A stretch of DNA of 64,000 nucleotides from Pseudomonadota bacterium (GTDB lineage: Bacteria > Pseudomonadota > Alphaproteobacteria > Rhizobiales > Beijerinckiaceae): the NCBI GenBank assembly GCA_023386155.1, contig JAEWKH010000017.1, positions 19,572 through 83,571 of the forward strand, given 5' to 3'. The position numbers and the translations under genes are program-made. Under the pieces are notes generated by a model. The model saw only the letters and a program-made list of their open reading frames with translations. It ran no database searches and was not told the DNA's origin. This document shows, piece by piece, positions 1 through 7,122 of the stretch (position 1 is the first letter of the stretch; each line of letters opens with the position of its first letter).

Positions 1-1
1 C

Positions 2-1459
2 GGCATCTCCCTGGATCTGAAGCCCGGCGAGGTTCATGCGGTCATCGGCGAGAACGGTGCCGGCAAGTCAACCCTGATGCGCATTCTCTCGGGCCACATC
101 GCGCCGACGAAGGGCAGCCTGCACCTGAACGGCCAGCCGATCACCTTTTCCGGCCCCGTGGATGCGGAGAGCCACGGCATCGTCCTGGTCCACCAGGAAA
201 TCCTCCTCGCGCCCGACCTGACGGTGGCGCAGAATCTTTTTCTCGGCCGCGAGATCCGGCGCTTCGGCCTTGTCGACGACAGGGCCATGCGCGACCGGAC
301 GCGCGCCATCCTGCGCGAGCTCGGCACGGGCATCGATCCCGACCGGGAGGTCAGCCGCCTGTCCATCGCGGACCGGCAGCTCGTTCAGATCGCCCGCGCC
401 CTTCTGGTGCCTCACACGGTGGTGGCCTTCGACGAGCCGACCGCGGTGCTCACGCCGATCGAGGCGGAGAGCCTGTTCGAGATCATCCGCAAGCTGCGCT
501 CGCAAGGCGTCGCGGTCCTCTACATCTCGCATCGCCTGAACGAGGTGAAAGCGATTGCCGACCGCGTCACCGTGCTGCGCGACGGACGGCACATCGCAAC
601 GCGCGATATCGAAGGGCTGGAACCGCTGGAGATGGCGCGCCTCATGGTCGGCCGCGACATGTCCAAGCTCTACCCGGAGAAGCCTGCCACCGCCTCCGAC
701 CAGCTCCTTATGAGCGTCCGCGGCATGGCCGTGCCGGGCTATGTGGAGAGCGCCTCCTTCACATTGCACCGGGGCGAGATTCTCGGCTTCGGCGGCCTCA
801 TCGGGGCGGGCCGCACCGAATTGTTCGAAGCGCTCGTGGGCCTTCGCCCCGGTCACGGCACGATCACCCTCGACGGCCGGCAGGTTCATTTCCGCGACGC
901 CCGCGAGGCCATGGCGGCAGGCATCGTCTACCTCTCCGAAGACCGGAAGGGCAAAGGCCTGCTGCTGCAGCAGAACCTCCGGGTCAACCTGACCCTGGCG
1001 GCCCTGGAGAAATTCAGCCGCGGATCCTTCATCGACGGCGGCGGCGAGGAAGAGGCGCTCGACAAGGCGATCAAGGATTTCGACATCCGCACCCGCCGCC
1101 GCGATCTTCTCGCCGGACAGCTTTCCGGCGGCAATCAGCAGAAGCTGCTGCTCGCCAAGATGATGCTGGCGGAACCGCGCATCGTCATCATCGACGAGCC
1201 GACGCGCGGCGTCGACATCGGCACCAAGGAGCAGATCTACCGCTTCATTGCCTCGCTCGCCGCCGAGGGCCGCGCCGTCGTCGTCATCTCGTCCGAGATG
1301 CAGGAACTGATCGGCCTGTGCCACCGCGTCGTCGTCATGCGCAACGGACGCGTCGCAGGCGAGGTCGCGCAGGCCGATCTGTCGGAAGATTCCATCGTTT
1401 ATCTCGCCACCGGCGTCCATGAGGAAAGGGCGGCGGAAATCGCCGCAGGCCACGCATGA
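2..1459 (+). CDS. Sugar ABC transporter ATP-binding protein (RbsA/MglA type), 5' end cut off
   Basis: Cytoplasmic ATPase of a carbohydrate-uptake transporter of the ribose/galactose (CUT2) class, which has two nucleotide-binding domains in one chain. The reading frame is open from base 2, so the start lies outside the window. Seen: Walker A GENGAGKST almost at the left edge, a degenerate first signature (LSIADRQLVQIARAL), DEPTAVL Walker B, then a second domain beginning GFGGLIGAGRTEL with the weak Walker A normal for these proteins, signature LSGGNQQK and Walker B IIDEPTRGVDIG. The stop overlaps the permease start (ATGA), so the two are translationally coupled. The sugar cannot be read from the sequence; the downstream isomerase and dehydrogenase suggest a polyol or uncommon sugar. 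Only the 5' end is missing. Confidence 0.93.
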   Translation, partial: GISLDLKPGEVHAVIGENGAGKSTLMRILSGHIAPTKGSLHLNGQPITFSGPVDAESHGIVLVHQEILLAPDLTVAQNLFLGREIRRFGLVDDRAMRDRTRAILRELGTGIDPDREVSRLSIADRQLVQIARALLVPHTVVAFDEPTAVLTPIEAESLFEIIRKLRSQGVAVLYISHRLNEVKAIADRVTVLRDGRHIATRDIEGLEPLEMARLMVGRDMSKLYPEKPATASDQLLMSVRGMAVPGYVESASFTLHRGEILGFGGLIGAGRTELFEALVGLRPGHGTITLDGRQVHFRDAREAMAAGIVYLSEDRKGKGLLLQQNLRVNLTLAALEKFSRGSFIDGGGEEEALDKAIKDFDIRTRRRDLLAGQLSGGNQQKLLLAKMMLAEPRIVIIDEPTRGVDIGTKEQIYRFIASLAAEGRAVVVISSEMQELIGLCHRVVVMRNGRVAGEVAQADLSEDSIVYLATGVHEERAAEIAAGHA

Positions 1460-2454
1460 CCGAAACCGTGCTTCGTTCGAGCGCTGAAAAGCGCCGGTTC
1501 AACATCGACATGCGGGCCCTCTCTCCGTTCATCGCGCTGGTCGCGCTCATCATCGCGGGCACGCTGATCAACCCGGATTTCCTGACCGCGTCGAACCTGC
1601 TCAACGTGGTGACGCGCTCGGCCTTCATCGCCATCATCGCTGTCGGCGCGACCTTCGTGATCGCCGGTGGGGGGCTCGACCTCTCGGTCGGTTCCATGGC
1701 GGCGCTGACGGCCGGGGTCATGATCCTGACCTTGAACAACCTCGGCGGCGGGGATGTGGGCACGCTCGCGCTCGGCATGCTCGCCGCCATTGCGCTGAGC
1801 GCGACCTGCGGACTGGCGAACGGTCTCATCGTCACCTTCGGGCGCATCGAGCCCTTCATCGTGACGCTGGGCACCATGGGCATCTTCCGCTCGCTCGTCG
1901 TGTGGCTCGCGGCCGGCGGCACCATCACCATGCGCAATTTCGAGCTGCGCGAACTCTACCGGCCGGTCTACTTCGACAGCATTCTCGGCATTCCGATTCC
2001 GATCATCGCATTCCTCGTGGTGGCCGCCATCGGTGCGCTGATCCTCTACCGCACATCCTTCGGCCGGCATGTGGTCGCGCTCGGCTCCAACGAGGACGTC
2101 GCCCGCTATTCGGGCGTGCCGATCTGGCGCGTGCGCACGCTCACCTATGTCATCCAGGGCATCTGCGTCGGCATCGCCGTGCTGATCTATGTGCCGCGCC
2201 TTGGCTCGGCCACGCCGACCACGGGCCTTTTGTGGGAATTGCAGGCCATCACGGCCGTCGTCATCGGCGGCACGGCGCTCAAGGGCGGCGTCGGCCGTAT
2301 CTGGGGAACGGTGATCGGCGCCGTGATTCTCGAACTCGTCGCCAACATCATGGTGCTGTCGAACTTCGTCTCCGAGTTTCTCGTGGGCGCGGTGCAAGGC
2401 GCCATCATCATTATCGCCATGCTCGTGCAGCGGTCAGTCCACCGCGGGCGATGA
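1456..2454 (+). CDS. Sugar ABC transporter permease (RbsC type)
   Basis: Inner-membrane permease of the CUT2 family, 332 residues, the usual length. It is strongly hydrophobic, with about eight to ten membrane segments, and contains the family region AGGGLDLSVGSMAAL near residue 70 and a conserved loop VIGGTALKGGVGRIWGT near residue 270. The start ATG lies in an ATGA overlap with the ATPase stop. It should form the channel used by the neighbouring ATPase and the binding protein encoded 64 bases downstream. Family assignment is secure; the substrate is unknown. Confidence 0.93.
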   Translation: MTETVLRSSAEKRRFNIDMRALSPFIALVALIIAGTLINPDFLTASNLLNVVTRSAFIAIIAVGATFVIAGGGLDLSVGSMAALTAGVMILTLNNLGGGDVGTLALGMLAAIALSATCGLANGLIVTFGRIEPFIVTLGTMGIFRSLVVWLAAGGTITMRNFELRELYRPVYFDSILGIPIPIIAFLVVAAIGALILYRTSFGRHVVALGSNEDVARYSGVPIWRVRTLTYVIQGICVGIAVLIYVPRLGSATPTTGLLWELQAITAVVIGGTALKGGVGRIWGTVIGAVILELVANIMVLSNFVSEFLVGAVQGAIIIIAMLVQRSVHRGR

Positions 2455-2518
2455 AACCGGCGCGGGCCTGCCGGGATAGGGACAAAGGCCCCAAACCAGC
2501 TCTCCAGGGAGGAATGAA

Positions 2519-3469
2519 ATGAAAGCAACGGCACTGAAAATCGCACTGGCGGCGGGCCTCACGGCCGGCGTCGCCTTCGGCGCGATGGCGCAGCAGAAGA
2601 ATGTGACGATCGGCGTCTCGATTCCGGCCGCGACCCACGGCTGGACCGGCGGCGTCGTCTATCATGCGCAGGAGACGGCCAAGCAGCTCGAGAAGGGTTA
2701 TCCGGGCCTCAAGGTCATCGTGAAGACCTCGCCTGACGGCGCCTCTCAGGCGAACGCCCTCGACGACCTGACCTCGCAGAAGATCGACGCCCTCGTGGTC
2801 CTGCCCTTCAACTCGGATGAGCTCACGAATCCCGTCCGGGAGGTCAAGAAGCGCGGCACCTTCGTGACGGTCGTCGACCGCGGCCTCAAGGATCCGTCGA
2901 TCCAGGACATCTACGTCGCCGGCAACAACCCGGAGTTCGGCCGCGTCGCCGGCAAGTACTTCGTGGACAACCTGAAGCAGGGCAACGTGGTCGTCTTCCG
3001 CGGCATTCCGACCGTGATCGACGAGGAACGCGTGACGAACTTCGAGAAGGCTCTCGAGGGCTCGGGCGTGAAGGTGATCGACAAGCAATATGCCAACTGG
3101 AACCGGGACGACGCCTTCAAGGTGATGCAGGACTTCCTGTCCAAGCACCCGAAGATCGACGCGGTCTGGGCCTCGGACGACGACATGGCGCTCGGCGTCA
3201 TGGAGGCGATCCGCCAGGCCAAGCGCGAGGACATCAAGTTCGTCCTCGGCGGCGCCGGCATGAAGGACATGATCAAGAAGGTGATGGACGGCGACAAGAT
3301 GATCCCGGCCGACGTGTCCTACCCGCCGTCGATGATCTCCACCGCCATGGGGGTTACCGCGGCGCATTTCTACACCAATGCCCCCATGCGCGGCACCTAC
3401 GTGCTCAATGCCCAGCTGATCACGAAGGACAATGCCAAGGAACACTACTTCCCCGACTCGCCGTTCTAG
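2519..3469 (+). CDS. Periplasmic sugar-binding protein (RbsB type)
   Basis: Solute-binding lipid-free periplasmic protein of the ribose-binding (peripla_BP_4) family, 316 residues. A Sec signal peptide (MKATALKIALAAGLTAGVAFGAMA, residues 1-24, split here only for description) ends at an AMA-Q cleavage site. The mature part starts QKNVTIGVSIPAATHGW, typical of first-strand sugar binders, followed by DGASQANALDDLTSQKIDALVV. A very good ribosome site, AGGGAGG at 2506-2512, sits six bases before the ATG, consistent with higher expression than the permease. It would deliver the sugar to the upstream permease/ATPase. An aromatic-rich pocket (W42, W110 region) fits a sugar ligand, but which sugar is not visible. 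Confidence 0.92.
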   Translation: MKATALKIALAAGLTAGVAFGAMAQQKNVTIGVSIPAATHGWTGGVVYHAQETAKQLEKGYPGLKVIVKTSPDGASQANALDDLTSQKIDALVVLPFNSDELTNPVREVKKRGTFVTVVDRGLKDPSIQDIYVAGNNPEFGRVAGKYFVDNLKQGNVVVFRGIPTVIDEERVTNFEKALEGSGVKVIDKQYANWNRDDAFKVMQDFLSKHPKIDAVWASDDDMALGVMEAIRQAKREDIKFVLGGAGMKDMIKKVMDGDKMIPADVSYPPSMISTAMGVTAAHFYTNAPMRGTYVLNAQLITKDNAKEHYFPDSPF

Positions 3470-3592
3470 TCGAACGACGTGGCTCCCGTCTCTCTCACCT
3501 GGGAGGGACGGGGCAACGGCAAGCTGCTCGACCTTCGGCGGCTTCCCCTTGCCGATCACTGCCTTCACTCACGCCACCTCGGGAGTTCATCC

Positions 3593-4654
3593 ATGAAGAC
3601 CATGAAGGGTCCTGGCCTTTTCCTTGCGCAGTTCGCAGGCGACGAGGCTCCGTTCAACTCGCTCGACGCGATCTGCCGTTGGGCCGCCTCCCTCGGCTAC
3701 AAGGGCGTGCAGATTCCCACCTGGGACCCGCGCCTCTTCGACCTCAAGAAGGCTGCGGAATCGGACGCCTATGCCGACGAGATCGCCGGCATCGTGCGCT
3801 CGCACGGCATGGAGATCACGGAGCTCTCCACGCACCTGCAGGGCCAGCTCGTCGCGGTTCATCCGGCCTATGACGAGGCCTTCGACGGGTTTGCGGCGCC
3901 CGAGGTGCGCAACAATCCGAAGGCCAGGCAGGAATGGGCCGTCAACCAGATGCTCATGGCGGCGAAAGCCTCGAAGCGCCTGGGCCTGAATGCCAGCGTC
4001 ACCTTCTCGGGCGCCCTGGCCTGGCCCTTCATGTATCCCTGGCCGCAGCGTCCCGCCGGTCTCGTCGAGACGGCCTTCGAGGAGCTGGGCCGCCGCTGGA
4101 AGCCGATCCTCGACGCCTATGAGGATGCAGGCTGCGATGTCTGCTACGAGATCCATCCGGGCGAGGACATTCACGACGGCGCCACCTTCGAGCGCTTCGT
4201 GGATGCGGTCGGCGAGCATCGGCGCGCCTGCATCAATTACGACCCGAGCCATTTCCTGCTGCAGCAGCTCGACTACGTGGCCTTCATCGATCTCTATCAC
4301 GAGCGCATCAAGGCCTTCCACGCCAAGGACGCGGAATTCAACCCGTCCGGACGCATCGGCGTCTATGGCGGCTACGAGAGCTGGATCAACCGCGCCGGCC
4401 GCTTCCGCTCGCTCGGCGACGGGCAGGTGGATTTCAACGCCATCTTCTCCAAGCTCGCGCAGTACGACTACGATTCCTGGGCCGTGCTGGAATGGGAATG
4501 CGCGCTGAAGCATCCGGAGGACGGGGCGCGGGAAGGTGCCGAGTTCATCAAGGCGCATATCATCCGCGTCACGGAAAAGGCCTTCGACGATTTCGCCGCC
4601 GGCGGAACGGACGAGGCCGCCAACCGCCGGATGCTCGGCATCGATGCAGCCTGA
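3593..4654 (+). CDS. Sugar phosphate isomerase/epimerase (AP_endonuc_2 TIM barrel)
   Basis: Predicted 353-residue TIM-barrel enzyme of the xylose-isomerase-like family that includes IolE, IolI and many uncharacterised sugar epimerases. Seen: metal-binding type residues in CYEIHPGED (Glu/His, about residue 184), INYDPSHF (Asp/His, about residue 217), FHAKDAEF (His/Asp, about residue 242) and VLEWECA (Glu near 300). The start at 3593 (MKTMKGPGLFLAQF) is chosen because residues upstream in the same frame look non-coding and the conserved barrel begins here; the upstream frame is open to 3479. It sits between the binding protein and a Gfo/Idh/MocA dehydrogenase, a very common pairing in sugar or inositol-like catabolic operons. 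Substrate not inferred. Confidence 0.87.
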   Translation: MKTMKGPGLFLAQFAGDEAPFNSLDAICRWAASLGYKGVQIPTWDPRLFDLKKAAESDAYADEIAGIVRSHGMEITELSTHLQGQLVAVHPAYDEAFDGFAAPEVRNNPKARQEWAVNQMLMAAKASKRLGLNASVTFSGALAWPFMYPWPQRPAGLVETAFEELGRRWKPILDAYEDAGCDVCYEIHPGEDIHDGATFERFVDAVGEHRRACINYDPSHFLLQQLDYVAFIDLYHERIKAFHAKDAEFNPSGRIGVYGGYESWINRAGRFRSLGDGQVDFNAIFSKLAQYDYDSWAVLEWECALKHPEDGAREGAEFIKAHIIRVTEKAFDDFAAGGTDEAANRRMLGIDAA

Positions 4655-4673
4655 ACGTGAAGGGGGCAAACAC

Positions 4674-5849
4674 ATGACGATTGCAGGATCTCCTGACCAG
4701 AAGCTGAACCGCCGCCTCCGCCTCGGCATGGTCGGCGGCGGGCGCGGCGCCTTCATCGGCGCCGTGCACCGCATCGCCGCCCGCCTCGACGACCGCTGGG
4801 AGCTGGTGGCGGGCGCCCTCTCGTCCGATCCGGAGCGGGCCAGGGCCTCCGGCCAGGACCTGCTCCTCAAGCCCGACCGCATCTATGGCGACTTCGATGA
4901 GATGGCCCGCCGCGAGCGGCGGCTGAAGGACGGCATCGACGCCGTCGCCATCGTGACGCCGAATCACGCCCACGCGGTAGCGGCCCGCGCCTTCCTGAAG
5001 GCCGGCATCCATGTGATCTGCGACAAGCCGCTGACGACGACGCGGCGCGAGGCGGACCAGCTCGCCAAGCTCGCGCGCGAATCCGGCCTCATCTTCGCGG
5101 TCACGCACAATTACACGGGCTATCCGCTCGTGCGGCAGGCGCGTGCCATGGTGCAGGCGGGCGAGCTCGGCGCCATCCGGGTCGTGCAGGTGGAATACGC
5201 GCAGGACTGGCTTGCCACCCGCATGGAGGAAACGGGCAGCAAGCAGGCGGAATGGCGCACGGATCCCGCCCGCTCGGGCCCCGCGGGCGCCGTCGGGGAT
5301 ATCGGCACCCATGCCTTCAACCTCGCCGAGTTCATCGTCGGCGACGAGGTCGCGTCCCTGTCGGCGGAGCTGCACACCTTCGTGGAAGGTCGCAGGCTCG
5401 ACGACAATGCGCATATGATGCTGCGCTTCGCATCCGGCGCCAAGGGCATGCTCTGGTGCAGCCAAGTGGCGGCCGGGCTCGAGAACGGCCTTAGCATCCG
5501 GATCTACGGCGAGAAGGCGGGCCTCGAATGGCATCAGGAGAACCCGAACTACCTCACCTACTCGCCCCTCGGCGAGCCGCCGCGCACCATCCGCCGCAAC
5601 GGCTATGGCGCCGACGAGGTCTCGCGCGCGGCCTCGCGCATCCCGGGCGGCCATCCGGAAGGCTATCTCGAGGGCTTCGCCCAGCTCTACACGGATGTGG
5701 CCGAGCAGATCACGGCGCGGATCGAGAAGCGCGAGCCCAACCCTCTCTCGCTCCAGGTGCCGACCGTCGAGCACGGCGTGCGCGGCGTGCGCTTCATCGA
5801 GGCCGCGGTCCGTTCGTCGCAACGCAAGGCGGCCTGGGTCGATCTCTGA
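4674..5849 (+). CDS. Gfo/Idh/MocA family NAD(P)-dependent oxidoreductase
   Basis: Cytosolic dehydrogenase of 391 residues. The Rossmann fold opens with RLRLGMVGGGRGAFIGAVHR (GxGxG-like, residues 15-35). The family signature AVAIVTPNHAHAVAA and the active-site lysine motif VICDKPLTTTR (EKP/DKP, about residue 118) are present, followed by the C-terminal domain with GDIGTHAFNLAEF (catalytic His region, about residue 208). Such proteins oxidise inositols, sugars or amino-sugars. ATG at 4674 is preceded by AGGGGG and lies 19 bases after the isomerase stop, so it is the last gene of the sugar operon. A hairpin follows at 5866-5886. Function beyond family is inference. Confidence 0.9.
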   Translation: MTIAGSPDQKLNRRLRLGMVGGGRGAFIGAVHRIAARLDDRWELVAGALSSDPERARASGQDLLLKPDRIYGDFDEMARRERRLKDGIDAVAIVTPNHAHAVAARAFLKAGIHVICDKPLTTTRREADQLAKLARESGLIFAVTHNYTGYPLVRQARAMVQAGELGAIRVVQVEYAQDWLATRMEETGSKQAEWRTDPARSGPAGAVGDIGTHAFNLAEFIVGDEVASLSAELHTFVEGRRLDDNAHMMLRFASGAKGMLWCSQVAAGLENGLSIRIYGEKAGLEWHQENPNYLTYSPLGEPPRTIRRNGYGADEVSRAASRIPGGHPEGYLEGFAQLYTDVAEQITARIEKREPNPLSLQVPTVEHGVRGVRFIEAAVRSSQRKAAWVDL

Positions 5850-5865
5850 CCCATGGCATGGGGAA

Positions 5866-5886
5866 CCGGGCAGCTGGAGTGCCCGG
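5866..5886 (+). terminator. Hairpin after the sugar operon
   Basis: Perfect seven-base inverted repeat, CCGGGCA (5866-5872) and TGCCCGG (5880-5886), with a seven-base loop, 17 bases after the dehydrogenase stop. There is no T-run after it, so it is at best a weak or Rho-assisted terminator. Confidence 0.4.
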
Positions 5887-5977
5887 CAGACCGGTCCCCG
5901 TTCGCCTCTCTTGAAATCGCCTGCACAATCATGACGTATAGGCTGATCAGCCCAAACGCGGATTTGACGATTTCAAG

Positions 5978-6388
5978 ATGGCAGCCACGCATCACCACCA
6001 TGGCCTCGAGGACCTGAACGACACCCAGAAGCGGGTCCACCGGATTCTGTGCTCCGCCCAGAATCCGCTCTCGGCCTACGAGGTGCTCGACAAGATGCGC
6101 GCCAAGGGGGCGGTGACGCCGCCGACCGTGTACCGCTCGCTGGACAAGCTGATCGAGAAGGGCCTCGCCCATCGCCTCGAGAGCCTCAACGCCTATGTGG
6201 CCTGCAAGCATCCCCACCACGAGCACGACATGGCGGCCTTCGCCATCTGCGAAAGCTGCGGCCTCGTGAAGGAGTTCACGGATCCGCATATCAGCGAGCG
6301 CCTGTCCCATTGGGGCGACGACCATGCCTTCTGCACCAAGAAGGTGACCGTGGAGATTCGCGGCGTCTGCGAATCCTGCGCGAAGTAA
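5978..6388 (+). CDS. zur: Zinc uptake regulator Zur (Fur family)
   Basis: Zinc-responsive repressor, 136 residues. N-terminal winged helix with the recognition region TPPTVYRSLDKLIEKGLAHR (residues about 48-67) and the Zur-like run LESLNAYVACKHP, whose Cys matches the regulatory-site cysteine of Zur. Metal ligands are complete: HHEHD, ICESCG (structural CxxC) and a C-terminal CESCAK CxxC. A His4 cluster lies at residues 5-8. In Zur-type regulators the zinc form represses zinc importers and alternative ribosomal proteins. No znuABC genes are in this window; the gene is followed by a second Zur-like gene with no metal ligands. The Zur call rather than Fur, PerR or Irr rests on the ALN-Y-V-C pattern and spacing. 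Confidence 0.8.
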   Translation: MAATHHHHGLEDLNDTQKRVHRILCSAQNPLSAYEVLDKMRAKGAVTPPTVYRSLDKLIEKGLAHRLESLNAYVACKHPHHEHDMAAFAICESCGLVKEFTDPHISERLSHWGDDHAFCTKKVTVEIRGVCESCAK

Positions 6389-6415
6389 GTTCGCGCTCCT
6401 GAATTCAGCTTTTTG

Positions 6416-6436
6416 ATACGTTACTACGTAACGTAT
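6416..6436. promoter_or_regulatory. Perfect palindrome, Zur-box-like
   Basis: Arms ATACGTTAC (6416-6424) and GTAACGTAT (6428-6436) around TAC form a perfect inverted repeat. The core has GTTA-N5-TAAC spacing, the same as in the GTTATANTATAAC-type Zur boxes of proteobacteria. It lies 27 bases after the zur stop and 151 bases before the next gene, so it may be an upstream operator of that gene. The binding protein is inference. Confidence 0.5.
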
Positions 6437-6525
6437 AGGACCGTTTCTCACCTCTTCTGTGAATAGACGCCAAATTCCTTTGCGGAATATGCACAGCTGC
6501 AAGCATCGTCAGTAACGATAGCACA

Positions 6526-6563
6526 TTGTCAGATTCGCATTTTACCTATATGAATATATAGGT
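6526..6563 (+). promoter_or_regulatory. Promoter with overlapping palindromic operator
   Basis: TTGTCA (6526-6531, five of six to the -35 consensus) is followed after 17 bases by TATGAA (6549-6554). The -10 lies inside a perfect palindrome, ACCTATAT (6544-6551) and ATATAGGT (6556-6563), separated by GAAT. A repressor bound here would block transcription of the gene at 6588. Confidence 0.5.
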
Positions 6564-6587
6564 TCCGTAATAACAGGAGTGTGGCTC

Positions 6588-7040
6588 ATGAGCACCAAGG
6601 CCCTCAGGAAAGAAGAAGAGGAGAACCTCCTCCGCCGTGCAGACGATCTGTGCCGCCAGAACAATCTCAGGCTCACGCCGATTCGCGAGCGCGTCTATCG
6701 CGAGCTGGTCCAGAGCGGCGGTCCGGTCGGCGCATACGATCTGGTCGACCGTCTCAGCAGCGAGAAGAAGCGTCTTGCCCCGGTGACGATCTATCGCGCG
6801 CTCGACTTCCTGCGCGACGCCGGTCTCGTCCATCGCCTGGCGACGCAGAACTCCTACGTCATCTCCCACGGCCAGCCGGACGTGAACGCGATGAAGATCA
6901 TGTTCGTCGATTCCAAGACGGGCGAGACCATCGAGGTTCACTCGACCGAGGTCGCGGAGGCCGTGAAGAAGGCCGCCGAGCAGGCCGGCTTCAAGTCCGT
7001 GTCTCCCTTCATGGAAGTCGAAGGCGAGATCGCTCAGTAA
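6588..7040 (+). CDS. Zur-like Fur-family regulator without metal ligands
   Basis: 150-residue protein with a clear Fur/Zur DNA-binding domain: RLTPIRERVYREL, then VGAYDLVDRL and PVTIYRALDFLRDAGLVHRL, closely matching the enterobacterial Zur pattern (AYDLLD, TVYRALDFL). After the wing the usual ligands are gone. Where Zur has a Cys the protein has NSYVISHG; the HxH cluster is missing; the CxxC is replaced by VDSKTGE; and the C-terminal CxxC is replaced by VEGEIAQ. It may sense something other than zinc or act constitutively. ATG at 6588 is chosen because AGGAG (6575-6579) is eight bases upstream. Its promoter overlaps a palindrome, so autorepression is plausible. It is followed by a strong terminator. 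Confidence 0.82.
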   Translation: MSTKALRKEEEENLLRRADDLCRQNNLRLTPIRERVYRELVQSGGPVGAYDLVDRLSSEKKRLAPVTIYRALDFLRDAGLVHRLATQNSYVISHGQPDVNAMKIMFVDSKTGETIEVHSTEVAEAVKKAAEQAGFKSVSPFMEVEGEIAQ

Positions 7041-7090
7041 GCAAAAAGGCAGAGGCGATGATTGCCCCTGCCTTTCGAGACCTGGAACTT

Positions 7091-7117
7091 AAAAGGCCGG
7101 GCATTGCCCGGCCTTTT
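7091..7117. terminator. Bidirectional intrinsic terminator
   Basis: AAAAGGCCGGGC (7091-7102) and GCCCGGCCTTTT (7106-7117) form a perfect 12-base-pair stem with an ATT loop. A-run and T-run on the two sides make it work in both directions, ending the Fur-like gene and, from the other side, the RND pump gene whose stop is at 7123. Confidence 0.9.
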
Positions 7118-7122
7118 CTTCA

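Noticed and set aside
68..1453. Long open frame antisense to the sugar ATPase
   Set aside because: It mirrors the high-GC codon bias of the real gene; its protein is His/Asp/Arg-rich without any motif, while the plus strand has complete ABC motifs.
2411..3568. Open minus-strand frame across the sugar-binding protein
   Set aside because: Antisense shadow of a clear periplasmic binding protein; no motif and no ribosome site.
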